45,980 bases of DNA. Source: Alphaproteobacteria bacterium (lineage in GTDB: Bacteria > Pseudomonadota > Alphaproteobacteria > Caulobacterales > Maricaulaceae). Made by a program: the position numbers and the translations under genes. Location of the stretch: contig WGNH01000038.1 in assembly GCA_016124665.1 (NCBI GenBank), positions 1 through 45,980 of the forward strand, in the 5' to 3' direction. Each line of letters begins with the position of its first letter. Positions within the stretch are counted from its first letter, which is position 1. The notes beneath the pieces are model-generated. The model had not been told where the DNA came from. It did no database searches and worked only from the letters and a program-made list of their open reading frames with translations. Shown here in pieces: positions 1 through 10,457 of the stretch.

Positions 1-433
1 TATTAGTCTCCTCTATCCGCAACCAGGCGTCTTTGGTGCCGAAGCGCAGATCGCAGGCGCAGATCATATCCACGCCACCGCCCACGCAAGGGCCCTGAAT
101 GCTGGCGATGACCGGAAAGCGGGCGGTTTCGAAAGCGGTGAAACTGTCCTGCAGGGCAAGCGCCGCTGTCATGAAGGCTTCACGGTGTGAGGCTGTGTCC
201 GTGGCGAGCGCATCGGGGTTGGTAAACACCGAAATGTCCATTCCCGCGGTAAATACCGGCCCTTCGGCATCCAGGATGAGAACGCCGGTCTGGCCCTCAT
301 CTGACAGGTGTCCGACGGCCTCAGGCAACTCCGCCCAGAAATCCGGGGTCATGGAATTGCGCTTGTCCGGCAGGTTTAATGTGATCCGTGCGATCGGGCC
401 GTCCTGCGAGAGGGTGAAACTGGCATAGGTCAT
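1..433 (-). CDS. Enoyl-CoA hydratase/isomerase family protein (3' part missing)
   Basis: Crotonase-fold enzyme acting on an acyl-CoA thioester. The gene starts at an ATG whose first base is 433 and runs off the left edge, so only about 144 N-terminal residues are present. Visible family features are an RITLNLPDKRN strand near residue 17, an oxyanion-hole region FTAGMDISVF, and the GPCVGGGVDMICACDLRF segment that forms the second oxyanion-hole and CoA pocket. The GGGVD-ACDLR spelling is commoner in dienoyl-CoA isomerase-like members than in standard EchA, but the catalytic acids lie beyond the edge, so the reaction cannot be fixed. Its start codon follows directly on a strong hairpin plus U-run that ends the upstream gene. 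Its only Shine-Dalgarno-like sequence (GGGGAG) lies inside that hairpin. Family certain; substrate unknown. Confidence 0.88.
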   Translation of the reverse strand, partial: MTYASFTLSQDGPIARITLNLPDKRNSMTPDFWAELPEAVGHLSDEGQTGVLILDAEGPVFTAGMDISVFTNPDALATDTASHREAFMTAALALQDSFTAFETARFPVIASIQGPCVGGGVDMICACDLRFGTKDAWLRIEETN

Positions 434-467
434 GAAAAAGGCTCCCCGATTGTCATCGGAGAGCCTT
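434..467 (-). terminator. Rho-independent terminator abutting the crotonase start
   Basis: Read on the minus strand, arms 467-455 and 450-438 pair over 13 bp (one G-U wobble) around a 4-base loop. A run of five U follows at 439-435, two of them also paired at the stem base, directly before the ATG at 433. It lies 34 bases past the stop codon of the upstream minus-strand gene and has the form of an intrinsic terminator. The descending arm carries GGGGAG, the only plausible ribosome binding site for the crotonase gene. Confidence 0.8.
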
Positions 468-501
468 CCTTGATGCGCTACAAAGCGCAAGTGTCATGCG
501 C

Positions 502-1305
502 CTATTGCGCTGGGAGATAGTCGAGCGTGTCTACCCATTCAAATTCGGTGGCTTCCTGAAAGAACTGATCGAACAGGAATTTGTGACCCGATCCGTAAAT
601 CACGAGGATGCGGTCGCCGGGTTCGCTCAATTGGGCGATCTGGGCAAAAATATGCAGGTTGCGGCCCCACCAGTTGGTCATTTCGTTTGCACCCGCAGGA
701 TTATCGATCGAACCCATCTGGGCGAGGGTCAGATAGACATTGTGTTCCCGTAACATCTCTTCGCTATTGAACACACGCAGGCGTTCGGACACAGACACCT
801 CCGGCCGGTTGAGCCGTGCATCCAGCGCTTCGATGTCGGCTTGTAATTGCGGCAACCGGCCCAGAAGCTGATCCTGTCCGTTTTCCGCCGCCGCGCCCAT
901 CATGGCGTCGAAATCCATGCCGGACTGATAATCGGCGGCATAGAGGCGGTCATGTCCCAGCCGCGCGGCGAGACGCATGCCGATCTGCTGACGCTCATTG
1001 ACCGTCAATTCATGCTCGCCCGCCAAATATCGTTGATAAGTTGCGTTGAAGCGCTCTTCGGCCTCTAGGGTCAGCTCAACCACTATCTTGGTAGGATTGA
1101 ATGCTGCCAGTTGTTCGACGAGCGTTTCGATCTCCGCCTGGCGCTGCGGACTCATCATGTCATCGACCTCGGAGTTTATATAATCCGACCCGCCACCGGT
1201 GAAATGGAATGTGCCGAGTACCATGACCTGCGGGCGGTCCTCCTGTGCCATTGCCGCAAAAGGCAAGATCAGGCTGATGAAGAGGGTCTGGATAAGCGTT
1301 TTCAT
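502..1305 (-). CDS. DUF5694 / TraB-ChaN-like secreted protein
   Basis: 267-residue exported protein. Residues 1-20 form a signal peptide (MKT, hydrophobic stretch, AMAQ cleavage region). The mature part begins with VMVLGTFHF, then an NPTKIVVE strand with acidic residues, and ends with an [16 protein letters not shown] segment. The GTFHF...GxGH pattern is that of the DUF5694 group, related to the TraB/ChaN/Tiki (EreA-ChaN-like) fold, which includes metal-dependent hydrolases and haem-binding proteins. I cannot name a substrate. The gene is divergent from the methylcrotonyl-CoA carboxylase beta gene (122-base gap) and is closed by its own terminator at 438-467. Periplasmic location is inferred from the signal peptide. 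Family assignment good, function unknown. Confidence 0.8.
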   Translation of the reverse strand: MKTLIQTLFISLILPFAAMAQEDRPQVMVLGTFHFTGGGSDYINSEVDDMMSPQRQAEIETLVEQLAAFNPTKIVVELTLEAEERFNATYQRYLAGEHELTVNERQQIGMRLAARLGHDRLYAADYQSGMDFDAMMGAAAENGQDQLLGRLPQLQADIEALDARLNRPEVSVSERLRVFNSEEMLREHNVYLTLAQMGSIDNPAGANEMTNWWGRNLHIFAQIAQLSEPGDRILVIYGSGHKFLFDQFFQEATEFEWVDTLDYLPAQ

Positions 1306-1427
1306 TGTATTGGCTCCCTAACATTCAGGCAGTGCGATGCCTCGGCCATGCGGATCGGATGCAGGCCCGGCATTGCGCCCGTCTCACCAGACGGCTTAAT
1401 TGGCGACAACCAACACGAGGCAAATTC

Positions 1428-3035
1428 ATGAGCCGTCTGACGTCTTCAGCCGACCCCCATTCGGAAGCCTTCAAGTCCAATCGTGCGGCCATGCTGGCGC
1501 TGGTTGAAGAATTGCGCGGCAAGACCGCGGAAGCCGCCGAGGGCGGATCGGAACGCTCGCGGGAAAAGCATCTGTCTCGAGGCAAGCTGTTGCCTCGCGA
1601 CCGGGTGGAGCGCCTGCTGGATCCCGGCTCGCCATTCCTGGAAATCGGGGCATTGGCCGCCAATGGCATGTATGAGGGGAATGTCCATGGCGCCGGCATG
1701 ATTGCCGGGATCGGCCGCGTGTCAGGCCGCGAGGTGATGATCGTCTGCAATGACCCGACCATCAAGGGCGGGGCCTATTATCCGATGACGGTGAAGAAGC
1801 ATTTGCGGGCGCAGGAAATCGCCATGCAAAACCGTCTGCCGTGCGTCTATCTTGTCGATAGTGGTGGCGCGAACCTGCCGCACCAGTCTGAAGTCTTTCC
1901 CGATCGCGAGCATTTCGGCCGCATCTTCTACAATCAGGCCCAGATGTCGGCGGCGGGCATTCCGCAGATCGCATCGGTGATGGGATCCTGCACGGCCGGC
2001 GGCGCCTATGTGCCGGCGATGTCGGATGAAACCATCATTGTGCGCAAGCAGGGCACGATCTTCCTGGGTGGCCCGCCGCTGGTGAAAGCGGCGACGGGCG
2101 AGGTGATTTCGGCTGAGGATCTGGGCGGTGCGGATGTACATGCGCGCCAGTCTGGCGTCGCGGATCATTATGCCATGGATGACGAGCATGCGCTTTTTCT
2201 GGCGCGGCGCATTGTCGGAACGCTGAACACCACAAAATCCCACACGATGGACATCGCCGAGGCGCGGGAGCCGCAATATGATCCGGACGAGCTGAACGGT
2301 GTCGTGCCGACCGATCTGCGTACCCCCTATGATGTCCGCGAAGTGATTGCGCGCATTGTGGATGGTTCCGAATTCGATGAATTCAAGAAGCTGTTCGGCG
2401 AAACCCTGGTGTGCGGCTTTGCGCGCCTGCACGGAATGCCGGTCGGCATTATCGCCAATAATGGCATTTTGTTCTCCGAAAGCGCCCAGAAGGGCGCGCA
2501 CTTCATCGAGCTGTGTGCGCAACGGAAAATCCCGCTCGTCTTCCTTCAAAATATTACCGGCTTCATGGTCGGTTCGAAATACGAGGCCGGCGGCATTGCC
2601 AAGGACGGTGCCAAGCTGGTGACAGCGGTGTCCTGTTTTGCCGGACCGAAAGTGACGATCATCATCGGTGGCTCCTACGGGGCCGGGAATTACGGCATGT
2701 GTGGCCGCGCCTACAGCCCGCGTTTCCTCTTCATGTGGCCGAATGCGCGCATTTCGGTCATGGGTGGCGAACAGGCCGCCAGCGTACTCGCCACGGTCAA
2801 ACGCGACGGCATGGAAGCGCGTGGCGAAGACTGGTCTGCCGAGGACGAGGACAAATTCAAGCAGCCGATCCGCGATCTCTATGAGAAAGAAGGCTCGCCC
2901 TATTTCTCGACCGCACGTCTGTGGGATGACGGCATTATCGCCCCGGCCGATACACGGCGGGTTCTGGCGTTGTCCTTGTCCGCTGCGATGAATGCGCCTT
3001 TCCCGGAGACAAAATTCGGCGTGTTCCGAATGTAG
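1428..3035 (+). CDS. liuB: 3-methylcrotonyl-CoA carboxylase, carboxyltransferase (beta) subunit
   Basis: Transfers carboxyl from biotin to 3-methylcrotonyl-CoA in leucine/isovalerate breakdown, as a complex with the biotin-carrying alpha subunit (here at 8348). The start chosen is the ATG at 1428, six bases after an ACGAGG ribosome site, giving 535 residues, the family's usual length; an upstream open stretch to 1305 has no family similarity. Both carboxyltransferase half-domains are present: [10 protein letters not shown] at 144-153, [16 protein letters not shown] near 186-201 (acyl-CoA/biotin oxyanion glycines), and [20 protein letters not shown] in the C-terminal half. The close GGANLPHQ and [15 protein letters not shown] matches favour methylcrotonyl- over propionyl-CoA carboxylase. 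Unlike compact liu operons, the alpha gene is more than 5 kb away with unrelated genes between. Confidence 0.93.
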   Translation: MSRLTSSADPHSEAFKSNRAAMLALVEELRGKTAEAAEGGSERSREKHLSRGKLLPRDRVERLLDPGSPFLEIGALAANGMYEGNVHGAGMIAGIGRVSGREVMIVCNDPTIKGGAYYPMTVKKHLRAQEIAMQNRLPCVYLVDSGGANLPHQSEVFPDREHFGRIFYNQAQMSAAGIPQIASVMGSCTAGGAYVPAMSDETIIVRKQGTIFLGGPPLVKAATGEVISAEDLGGADVHARQSGVADHYAMDDEHALFLARRIVGTLNTTKSHTMDIAEAREPQYDPDELNGVVPTDLRTPYDVREVIARIVDGSEFDEFKKLFGETLVCGFARLHGMPVGIIANNGILFSESAQKGAHFIELCAQRKIPLVFLQNITGFMVGSKYEAGGIAKDGAKLVTAVSCFAGPKVTIIIGGSYGAGNYGMCGRAYSPRFLFMWPNARISVMGGEQAASVLATVKRDGMEARGEDWSAEDEDKFKQPIRDLYEKEGSPYFSTARLWDDGIIAPADTRRVLALSLSAAMNAPFPETKFGVFRM

Positions 3036-3092
3036 CAATCCGATCACCGCGCATCTGCGTAAGTCCTTATATGTTTGGCTTACGAGGTTTCG

Positions 3093-3710
3093 ATGCGTGT
3101 TCTTGGGTTTTTGACTGCCTTTTTTGTCTTTTCCGGAGGCGTCGTCATGGCCGCTGACGAACCAGCTTATACGGTTGTGCAGCGCCAAGGTGATATGGAA
3201 ATTCGCGATTATGGCCCGATGATTATTGCCGAAGTTCAAGTCAGAGGTGATCGCGAGCAGGCCGGAAGCCTGGGGTTCAGGCCGCTTGCGGACTATATTT
3301 TCGGGAATAATGCGCCTCGCCAATCCATCGAGATGACCGAGCCTGTGACAACCCGCCGGGGGCAATCCATTGAAATGACCGCGCCGGTGACCGCAAGGTC
3401 AGCAGGTGAAAATGTATGGGCTGTTGCTTTTATCATGCCTGCGGAGTGGACGATGGAAACACTGCCCCGGCCGAATAATCCGGCTGTGAATATCCGCGAG
3501 GTGGAAACGCGGCGAATGGCGGTTGTCGAATACCGTGGCCGCCGGACCGCCAGCAGGGTGGATCAACATGAAGCCGAGTTGCGGGCGTGGATGACGGCCA
3601 ACAATTTTGAACCGGCAGGAGAAGCGGTCTACGCGTCATTCAGTCCGCCCTGGACTCCTGTGCCTTTGCGCCGTCATGAAGTCATGATCGAGGTGCGCTC
3701 GGCCCGATAG
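3093..3710 (+). CDS. SOUL haem-binding family protein, exported
   Basis: 205-residue protein of the SOUL/HBP family. The ATG at 3093 is preceded by ACGAGG with a 5-base spacer, and the first 21 residues form a signal peptide ending VVMAADEP, so the mature protein is probably periplasmic; an earlier in-frame TTG at 3075 is less likely. The mature start PAYTVVQRQGDMEIRDYGP matches the SOUL N-terminal strand (normally 'YevieregdyEiRxY'). The hallmark IEMTxPVT occurs twice in close tandem (QSIEMTEPVT and QSIEMTAPVT), a duplication common in bacterial members. Haem binding is known for some eukaryotic homologues; the role in bacteria is unclear. It lies between liu genes but has no evident link to them. 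Confidence 0.85.
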   Translation: MRVLGFLTAFFVFSGGVVMAADEPAYTVVQRQGDMEIRDYGPMIIAEVQVRGDREQAGSLGFRPLADYIFGNNAPRQSIEMTEPVTTRRGQSIEMTAPVTARSAGENVWAVAFIMPAEWTMETLPRPNNPAVNIREVETRRMAVVEYRGRRTASRVDQHEAELRAWMTANNFEPAGEAVYASFSPPWTPVPLRRHEVMIEVRSAR

Positions 3711-3785
3711 AACTGTGCGTTCCTACCGCAGTGATCCTGATTTATTCCGGTGGTATTCTCCTCGTCTCATTCAGGGAGGCGCGCT

Positions 3786-4370
3786 ATGGGCCGGATTTGC
3801 ATTATCGACGGACATCCTGATCCTGCTGACGGACATCTTGTAAGCGCGCTCGCACAAGCTTGCGCCGAAGGGGCGGGGGATGCCGGGCACGAGGTGAGCA
3901 TGATCCGCATTGCCGCGCTTGACATCCCTTTGCTTCAAAATGCCGGCGACTTTGCTCTTGCGCCAGCCGAGCCGATTCGTGACGCGCAAGCCAGGATTGC
4001 TGCGGCTGACCATGTCATATTCGTTTTTCCACTCTGGCTTGGCACCATGCCGGCGGTTTGCAAGGCGTTCTGGGAACAGCTTGCCCGCGGCGGGTTCCTG
4101 CTGGATACGGGGGACAAGCCGGACCAGTGGCCGCAACGGAAAATGAAAGGCAAGACCGTCCGGATCATTGTCACCATGGGCATGCCGGCACTGGCCTATC
4201 GCCTGTTGTTTGGCGCGCACAGCGTGAAGGCGCTGGAAGCCGGAATTTTCCGGATTTCAGGTTTCAGGCAAATCCGGCACACAATCTTTGGCGGAATTGG
4301 CGCAACTGATGCTGATCGGTATGCTAATTTGCTGGATCAATGCCGTAAACTTGGCGCGAAAGCCGGCTAA
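3786..4370 (+). CDS. NAD(P)H:quinone oxidoreductase-like, flavodoxin fold
   Basis: 194-residue protein of the flavodoxin_2 / NAD(P)H dehydrogenase (quinone) family, expected to bind FMN or FAD and reduce quinones or similar electrophiles in the cytoplasm. The ATG at 3786 has AGGGAGG six bases upstream; an open stretch back to 3750 lacks homology. Visible features are the first beta strand RICIIDGHPDP (flavin phosphate loop), the AADHVIFVFPLWLGTMPAVCKAFWEQL segment (W and PLW stacking region of NQO1/MdaB-type enzymes) and the TMGMPALAYRLLFG strand-loop. No partner gene is adjacent. Specific substrate unknown. Confidence 0.83.
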   Translation: MGRICIIDGHPDPADGHLVSALAQACAEGAGDAGHEVSMIRIAALDIPLLQNAGDFALAPAEPIRDAQARIAAADHVIFVFPLWLGTMPAVCKAFWEQLARGGFLLDTGDKPDQWPQRKMKGKTVRIIVTMGMPALAYRLLFGAHSVKALEAGIFRISGFRQIRHTIFGGIGATDADRYANLLDQCRKLGAKAG

Positions 4371-4513
4371 CCCTTAGTGACGTAATTATGACAATCCTTC
4401 CCCTCTCACGCGAGTGGGGTTGCCAGAGCCAGATTTTCCTAAGAATGTTTTAACAATGCGCGCTTTCTGGGGTATTGTATGAGCGTGTGGGCGAAACCGA
4501 GGGGAAAAACGCC

Positions 4514-4906
4514 ATGGAATTTCTTGATACTTTGCGCGGCTGGTTTGACCAGGGATACGCGTTTTTCGAGCCAGGCTTGCTGATGTATGCAGGAAATGGT
4601 GAGGCTGTGAACTGGATGCCGCTGGCCATCCAGTTCGGTGTCATCGCGCTGGTCATGGCGATCCTGTTGCGGTCGGCCGGGGCCATTCTGATTTTCACCA
4701 TCGTTGCCACGATCATCCACCTGATTGTGGATATCGTCATGCCGATGGTACGTGGCGGTGGTATGGACGGTTTCGATTTCGGTGCTGTCACGGCCAATCT
4801 GACAGATATGAATTACTGGCTGTATGCGGGTGCGCTCGCAATCGGCTATTTCTTCGGTATCCTGATCCTGGGTGGGATCAAGGGCATGATTTTCCGCGGC
4901 GACTGA
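4514..4906 (+). CDS. Small integral membrane protein, unrecognised
   Basis: 130-residue protein that I do not recognise. The ATG at 4514 is preceded by GAGGGG with a 9-base spacer; the open frame extends back to 4475 but that stretch looks non-coding. Three hydrophobic segments are visible: WMPLAIQFGVIALVMAILL (about 36-54), AILIFTIVATIIHLIVDIVM (58-77) and YWLYAGALAIGYFFGILILGG (about 101-122), separated by a glycine-rich loop GGGMDGFDFG. The C-terminus is short and basic (KGMIFRGD). A strong terminator follows, so it is probably a single-gene unit. Inner-membrane location is inferred. Confidence 0.7.
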   Translation: MEFLDTLRGWFDQGYAFFEPGLLMYAGNGEAVNWMPLAIQFGVIALVMAILLRSAGAILIFTIVATIIHLIVDIVMPMVRGGGMDGFDFGAVTANLTDMNYWLYAGALAIGYFFGILILGGIKGMIFRGD

Positions 4907-4928
4907 CATCGCGGAAAAACCGGAATAG

Positions 4929-4964
4929 AAAGCCGCTGACCTCTGGGTTGGCGGCTTTTTCTTT
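4929..4964 (+). terminator. Rho-independent terminator
   Basis: AAAGCCGC (4929-4936) pairs with GCGGCTTT (4951-4958) across a 14-base loop, followed by a run of T broken by one C. It lies 23 bases after the stop of the small membrane protein and just before the VOC gene, so it separates two transcription units. Confidence 0.8.
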
Positions 4965-4976
4965 GCGGAGACCATT

Positions 4977-5345
4977 ATGACGGAACATTATTCGGTTCAT
5001 CCTGTATTACCTGTCACCGATATGCAGCGCGCTCTGGCATTTTGGTCAAAGCTGGGGTTCGCGCTGGATTTTGCCGATGCCTCGCCTCCTGAAGCCGCGA
5101 GCTATGCTGGTGTCTCGCGCGGTGATCTGGTTTTACACCTGCAGACCTTCACCGACGAACAGCACGGTTACACCCAGACGATGGCGCTGCGGATAGAAAC
5201 CGATGCTGTAGACCGGCTTTATGCTGATTGGAAAGACATGGGATTTATCACTGCGCCTCTGGAAGAAAAACCATGGGGCAATTACGAATTCGGCTTCTAT
5301 GATCCCGACAACACCCCGTTTTTCTTTTACCGCGAGACGCGTTAG
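4977..5345 (+). CDS. VOC (glyoxalase/bleomycin-resistance) family protein
   Basis: 122-residue single-module vicinal-oxygen-chelate protein. The opening HPVLPVTDMQRALAFWSKLGF is the classical first beta-alpha-beta element of the fold, and the closing YEFGFYDPDNTPFFFYRE is its matching last strand with the terminal metal/ligand position. Members dimerise and act as dioxygenases, isomerases, or antibiotic-binding resistance proteins; short members like this are often binders. A GGAG lies a few bases before the ATG at 4977. It sits 28 bases before the crotonase gene at 5374 in the same direction and may share its transcript. Substrate not predictable. Confidence 0.82.
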   Translation: MTEHYSVHPVLPVTDMQRALAFWSKLGFALDFADASPPEAASYAGVSRGDLVLHLQTFTDEQHGYTQTMALRIETDAVDRLYADWKDMGFITAPLEEKPWGNYEFGFYDPDNTPFFFYRETR

Positions 5346-5373
5346 ACGGGGTGGACAATAATGGAGCCCAGCC

Positions 5374-6171
5374 ATGTCTGATGAAAACCCCGTCCTCCTG
5401 GATGTCACGCCCGGCGAGCTTGCCGTGGTCACAATCAACCGCCCCGCGAAGAAGAATGCGTTTGACCGTGTGACGATCAATGCGTTGAGCGACACGTTCG
5501 ACCTGCTTGCGAAAAATACAGACGAGGTCCGGATCGTGATGCTGCGCGGGGCAGGGGACACATTCTGCGCGGGCGGGGATCTGGGCTGGATGAAGGATGC
5601 GGCCGGATACACGCATGAGCAGAATATCGAGGATGCCGAAGCGCTGGCCGGCATGCTCTACAAGCTGTTTCATCTGCCGCAATTGACGATAGCGCTGATC
5701 CAGGGCGCGGCCATGGGCGGCGGATCCGGCCTGGTGGCCGCGTGCGATGTGGCCATTGCGGTCAAAAACACGAAATTCAGCTTCTCGGAAGTCAAGCTGG
5801 GCCTGACGCCAGCGACGATTTCACCGTTTGTTGTCCGGGCTATCGGTCCGAAATGGGCCAAGGCGCTGTTCACAACGGCTGAGGGATTTGATGCGCAATT
5901 CGCTCACATGATCGGGCTCGTTCAGTATGTGGTCGACAAGCCGGAAGAACTCGATGACATGGCCGAATATGTTGCCCGGTTGGGCTTTGCGGCCGCGCCG
6001 GGGGCTATCGCCGATGCCAAAGAGCTGGTTGATGATGTGGGCGGGCACAGGATTGATCAGGGGCTGATGCATGACCTCGCCAAACGCATCGCCCATCGCC
6101 GTGCCAGCGAGGAGGGGCAAGAGGGGCTCACGGCCTTTCTTGAAAAGCGTAAACCGGGCTGGGCAGGCTAG
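5374..6171 (+). CDS. liuC: Methylglutaconyl-CoA hydratase-like enoyl-CoA hydratase
   Basis: 265-residue crotonase. It probably hydrates 3-methylglutaconyl-CoA to HMG-CoA, the step after methylcrotonyl-CoA carboxylase. CAGGDLGWMKD (65-75) is the first oxyanion-hole motif in the spelling usual for bacterial LiuC. GAAMGGGSGLVAACDVAIA (111-129) is the second, and SEVKLGLTPATISPFVV carries the single conserved catalytic Glu (E139). The position of the other hydratase Glu, after GGG, is Ser-Gly here, as I recall for LiuC-type proteins. Location between the two carboxylase genes supports the pathway. A GGAG precedes the ATG. The reading frame stays open past the TAG stop into the next gene, which is in the same frame. 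Confidence 0.86.
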   Translation: MSDENPVLLDVTPGELAVVTINRPAKKNAFDRVTINALSDTFDLLAKNTDEVRIVMLRGAGDTFCAGGDLGWMKDAAGYTHEQNIEDAEALAGMLYKLFHLPQLTIALIQGAAMGGGSGLVAACDVAIAVKNTKFSFSEVKLGLTPATISPFVVRAIGPKWAKALFTTAEGFDAQFAHMIGLVQYVVDKPEELDDMAEYVARLGFAAAPGAIADAKELVDDVGGHRIDQGLMHDLAKRIAHRRASEEGQEGLTAFLEKRKPGWAG

Positions 6172-6243
6172 ACACCTCTGGAAGTTTTCCGCAATCCACG
6201 CGCCTTCCTGCATGCGCGCCGCGAGGCGTGGCGGGCCGCCTTT

Positions 6244-7053
6244 GTGCGGGGACCGCTTACCCGTTTTGTGTTCGAATTTGTGTCCTTCGGCATCAAGCAG
6301 GCTTGGGCCTGCCTGTTTGGCGGGGCGATGGTGGCGCTGCTGCTCGGCACATTTCTCTTCTATCCGGATGACGCCCTGCTGCCGCGCTATGACTTCCTGA
6401 CCCTGTCTGCCATTGCGCTTCAGGCCGGATTCCTGATCACCCGGCTTGAAACCTGGGAGGAGGCGCGGGTTATCCTGGTTTTTCACATCGTCGGCACGGT
6501 GATGGAGATTTTCAAAACCTCGGCCGGTTCCTGGATCTATCCGGAGGAGGCCTATTTACGCATTGCCGGTGTGCCGCTGTTCTCGGGCTTCATGTATGCG
6601 GCCGTCGGCAGCTATCTGGCGCGGGTCTGGCGCATTTTCGAATTCCGGTTTGACCGCTTACCGCCGCTCTGGATGCAGGGTCTGCTGGCACTGGCAATCT
6701 ATATCAACTTCTTCACCCACCATTTCACCGTCGATATTCGTCTGGTCCTGTATCTGGCGACCCTCGTGATTTACGGGCCGTGCGTGATCTGGTTCCGGCC
6801 GGATGAAAGGCATCGCTTCATGCCATTGGTGATTGGCCTCCTGCTGGTCGCACTGTTCATCTGGTTTGCCGAGAATATCGGCACCTATGCGCGGGCCTGG
6901 ACCTATCCGCACCAGGACGGGGTCAACTGGAGCCCGGTCTCTATCCAGAAGCTCGGTTCGTGGTATCTGCTGATGATCATCAGTTTCGTGCTCGTCGCGG
7001 CCGTGCACCGCGCGGGACCCGATAATCAGGTCCCGCGCGCCAGACACAGTTAG
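6244..7053 (+). CDS. DUF817 family integral membrane protein
   Basis: About 269 residues from the GTG at 6244, the first standard start codon in frame. The segment FGIKQAWACLFGGAMVALLL is a signature of DUF817, and several further hydrophobic segments follow: about 8 in all, including a conserved WFAENIGTYARAWTYPHQ loop. Function of the family is not known. The frame is open without interruption from the TAG stop of the crotonase gene at 6171. The 24 codons before the GTG encode a basic sequence (HARREAWRA) resembling the usual N-terminal extension of the family. Translation may therefore begin at a non-standard codon such as CTG 6178. The start is uncertain; the family call is good. The stop overlaps that of the convergent gene by three of four shared bases. 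Confidence 0.8.
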   Translation: MRGPLTRFVFEFVSFGIKQAWACLFGGAMVALLLGTFLFYPDDALLPRYDFLTLSAIALQAGFLITRLETWEEARVILVFHIVGTVMEIFKTSAGSWIYPEEAYLRIAGVPLFSGFMYAAVGSYLARVWRIFEFRFDRLPPLWMQGLLALAIYINFFTHHFTVDIRLVLYLATLVIYGPCVIWFRPDERHRFMPLVIGLLLVALFIWFAENIGTYARAWTYPHQDGVNWSPVSIQKLGSWYLLMIISFVLVAAVHRAGPDNQVPRARHS

Positions 7054-8174
7054 CCGAGCCAGGGGGCAGCGAGTCCCGCAGCTTCTTCCAGAATGTCCTG
7101 GGGCATGCCGCCCAGATTGCTCATCAGCGCTATCGCGACGCCGTATTCAGGATAGACCAGGAGAACAGACCGAGTGCCCTGTTGCAGACCCGCATGGTGA
7201 TAGCGCAGCCGCCCCGCCTCGTCCTGATCGATATTCCAGCCAAGTCCTACGGGTGTTACTTCAGCCAAAGCCGTGATTTGCGGTGTCATCAGTTCCGAAT
7301 GCATGCGTTCGGACAAAAATCCGGGTTCGGACATTGCGGCACCGAAGCGGGCGAGGTCGGCCGCGGACGCCAGCAAACCCCCACCCGCCCATTTGTAGGC
7401 CGGATTGGCGGGCAGAGCGTTCACAAGCGGGCCAGACAATACCAATCCCAGCTGCTGCTCATACAGCATTGCCGGGTCATAGAAACGCACACGGCCGGAG
7501 CGCAGCGCGAATGGATCGTCGCTTTCCAGAGAGTCGAGACCTAACGGTCCGGCGATCCAGGTCTCGAGCAGATCAAGATAGCTGGCCCCGGTCGCGGCCT
7601 CCATGACGGCGGTGGCCAGCGTGTATCCAAAGGTGGAGTAGTGATAAGCCGATCCGGGCGCCGAAACGAGATCGTCCTGCACGAAGAGAGACAGCGCGGC
7701 AGATGTGTCCGGGTAAAATCGCTGATCGATCAAGCCGCCGGGCGCTGACAGATTGAAATCGCTCCGGCCATAATGGCGGATACCACCTTGATGGCCGAGC
7801 AGTTGGCGTAAAGTCGTGTCGGCATGTTGTGCCGGCAGGTCCGGCAAGTATTCGGAAATCGGGGCGTCGAGGTCGAGATGACCGCTTTCTGCCAGCCGCG
7901 CCGCCAGGGTTGCTGTGATGACCTTGGAGACGCTTCCAAGCCGGAACCGGCTTTCCAGCGAGACCGGCAGATTGTTTTCAAGATCGGCCAGACCACTTTC
8001 CCCGGTCCAGATGACCTCGCCATCGACGGCGATGGCTGCCGAGAGGCCAGGAATGTGGTTCTCGGTGCGGATTGTATTGAATACGGCGTCGGTCTCGGCC
8101 GCCGGTATCTGCGAATAGCTTGGACTGGCAGCCGCCAGCAAAGCTGCGGTGAGCAGGATGAGTGTCGTACGCAT
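7050..8174 (-). CDS. Serine hydrolase, beta-lactamase (class C) / PBP4* family
   Basis: 374-residue secreted protein with a signal peptide (hydrophobic 4-20, SPSYSQ cleavage region). The penicillin-recognising fold is shown by GSVSKVITA (SxxK nucleophile, about residue 78-81), HYSTFGYTLA (second motif, YST in place of the usual YSN/YAN), and HHAG near the C-terminus standing for KTG. Such proteins are often esterases or D-amino peptide hydrolases rather than true beta-lactamases, and the altered second motif fits that. GGGAG lies just before the ATG. The gene is convergent with the DUF817 gene, sharing a TTAG at their stops, and divergent from the carboxylase alpha gene. Substrate unknown. 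Confidence 0.87.
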   Translation of the reverse strand: MRTTLILLTAALLAAASPSYSQIPAAETDAVFNTIRTENHIPGLSAAIAVDGEVIWTGESGLADLENNLPVSLESRFRLGSVSKVITATLAARLAESGHLDLDAPISEYLPDLPAQHADTTLRQLLGHQGGIRHYGRSDFNLSAPGGLIDQRFYPDTSAALSLFVQDDLVSAPGSAYHYSTFGYTLATAVMEAATGASYLDLLETWIAGPLGLDSLESDDPFALRSGRVRFYDPAMLYEQQLGLVLSGPLVNALPANPAYKWAGGGLLASAADLARFGAAMSEPGFLSERMHSELMTPQITALAEVTPVGLGWNIDQDEAGRLRYHHAGLQQGTRSVLLVYPEYGVAIALMSNLGGMPQDILEEAAGLAAPWLG

Positions 8175-8347
8175 TGGTATCTCCCATAGAATTGTCTACG
8201 GGCCTGTGATGAAAGACTGCGCAAATCCGGATCCATTTTGAATATTAAGCTTTGGACAGAGCCATCCTGTGTGGACCAGCTCCGGGGATTGCCTTGACCT
8301 CGCCGGAAAATTCAGGCGCATAGGACCATCATTTGGAGACGCTTTTC
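8175..8347. promoter_or_regulatory. Divergent intergenic region between serine hydrolase and carboxylase alpha
   Basis: 173 bases separate two divergent starts and must hold both promoters. The carboxylase ribosome site TTGGAG is at 8333-8338. I could not pick out a convincing -35/-10 pair or operator by eye. Confidence 0.4.
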
Positions 8348-10303
<1,956 letters not shown>

Positions 10304-10306
10304 TTT

Positions 10307-10401
10307 CCTCCCCCGTTTACGGGGGAGGTGGCAGCGAAGCTGACGGAGGGGCCATTGCCCCCCTCGTCCCTTCGGGACACTCCCCCCGCAAGCAGGGGGA
10401 G
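10307..10401. repeat. Hairpin-rich intergenic repeat element
   Basis: Four adjacent inverted repeats: CCTCCCCCG/CGGGGGAGG with loop TTTA (10307-10328); an imperfect GACGGAGGGG.../...CCCCCTCGTC stem (10342-10368); GTCCC-TTC-GGGAC (10366-10378); and CTCCCCC/GGGGGAG (10380-10401). The sequence style (CCCCCG-TTTACGGGGGAGG followed by GGCAGCGAAGCTGACGGAGGGG) resembles dispersed palindromic repeats I know from Caulobacter-type genomes. It fills the gap between the carboxylase alpha gene and the cupin gene and may act as a terminator or mRNA-stabilising structure, but no T-run follows. Only one copy lies in this window, so its repetitive nature is inferred. Confidence 0.65.
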
Positions 10402-10457
10402 AAAAAGGGAAATGGCCCGATCCTTGCTCTCGCCAGAGGGGAATGATGGAGATGGCC

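Noticed and set aside
1722-3365. 547-codon open frame on the minus strand opposite the carboxylase beta gene
   Set aside because: It is a shadow of a high-GC coding strand; its translation is rich in Arg/His and has no family similarity, while the plus-strand frame is a clear enzyme.
3325-3392. Tandem IEMTxPVT repeat in the SOUL gene as a novel duplication
   Set aside because: The doubled motif is a regular feature of bacterial SOUL-family proteins.
4400-4419. CCCC...GGGG hairpin after the quinone reductase gene as a terminator
   Set aside because: The stem has a T/T mismatch and no T-run follows.
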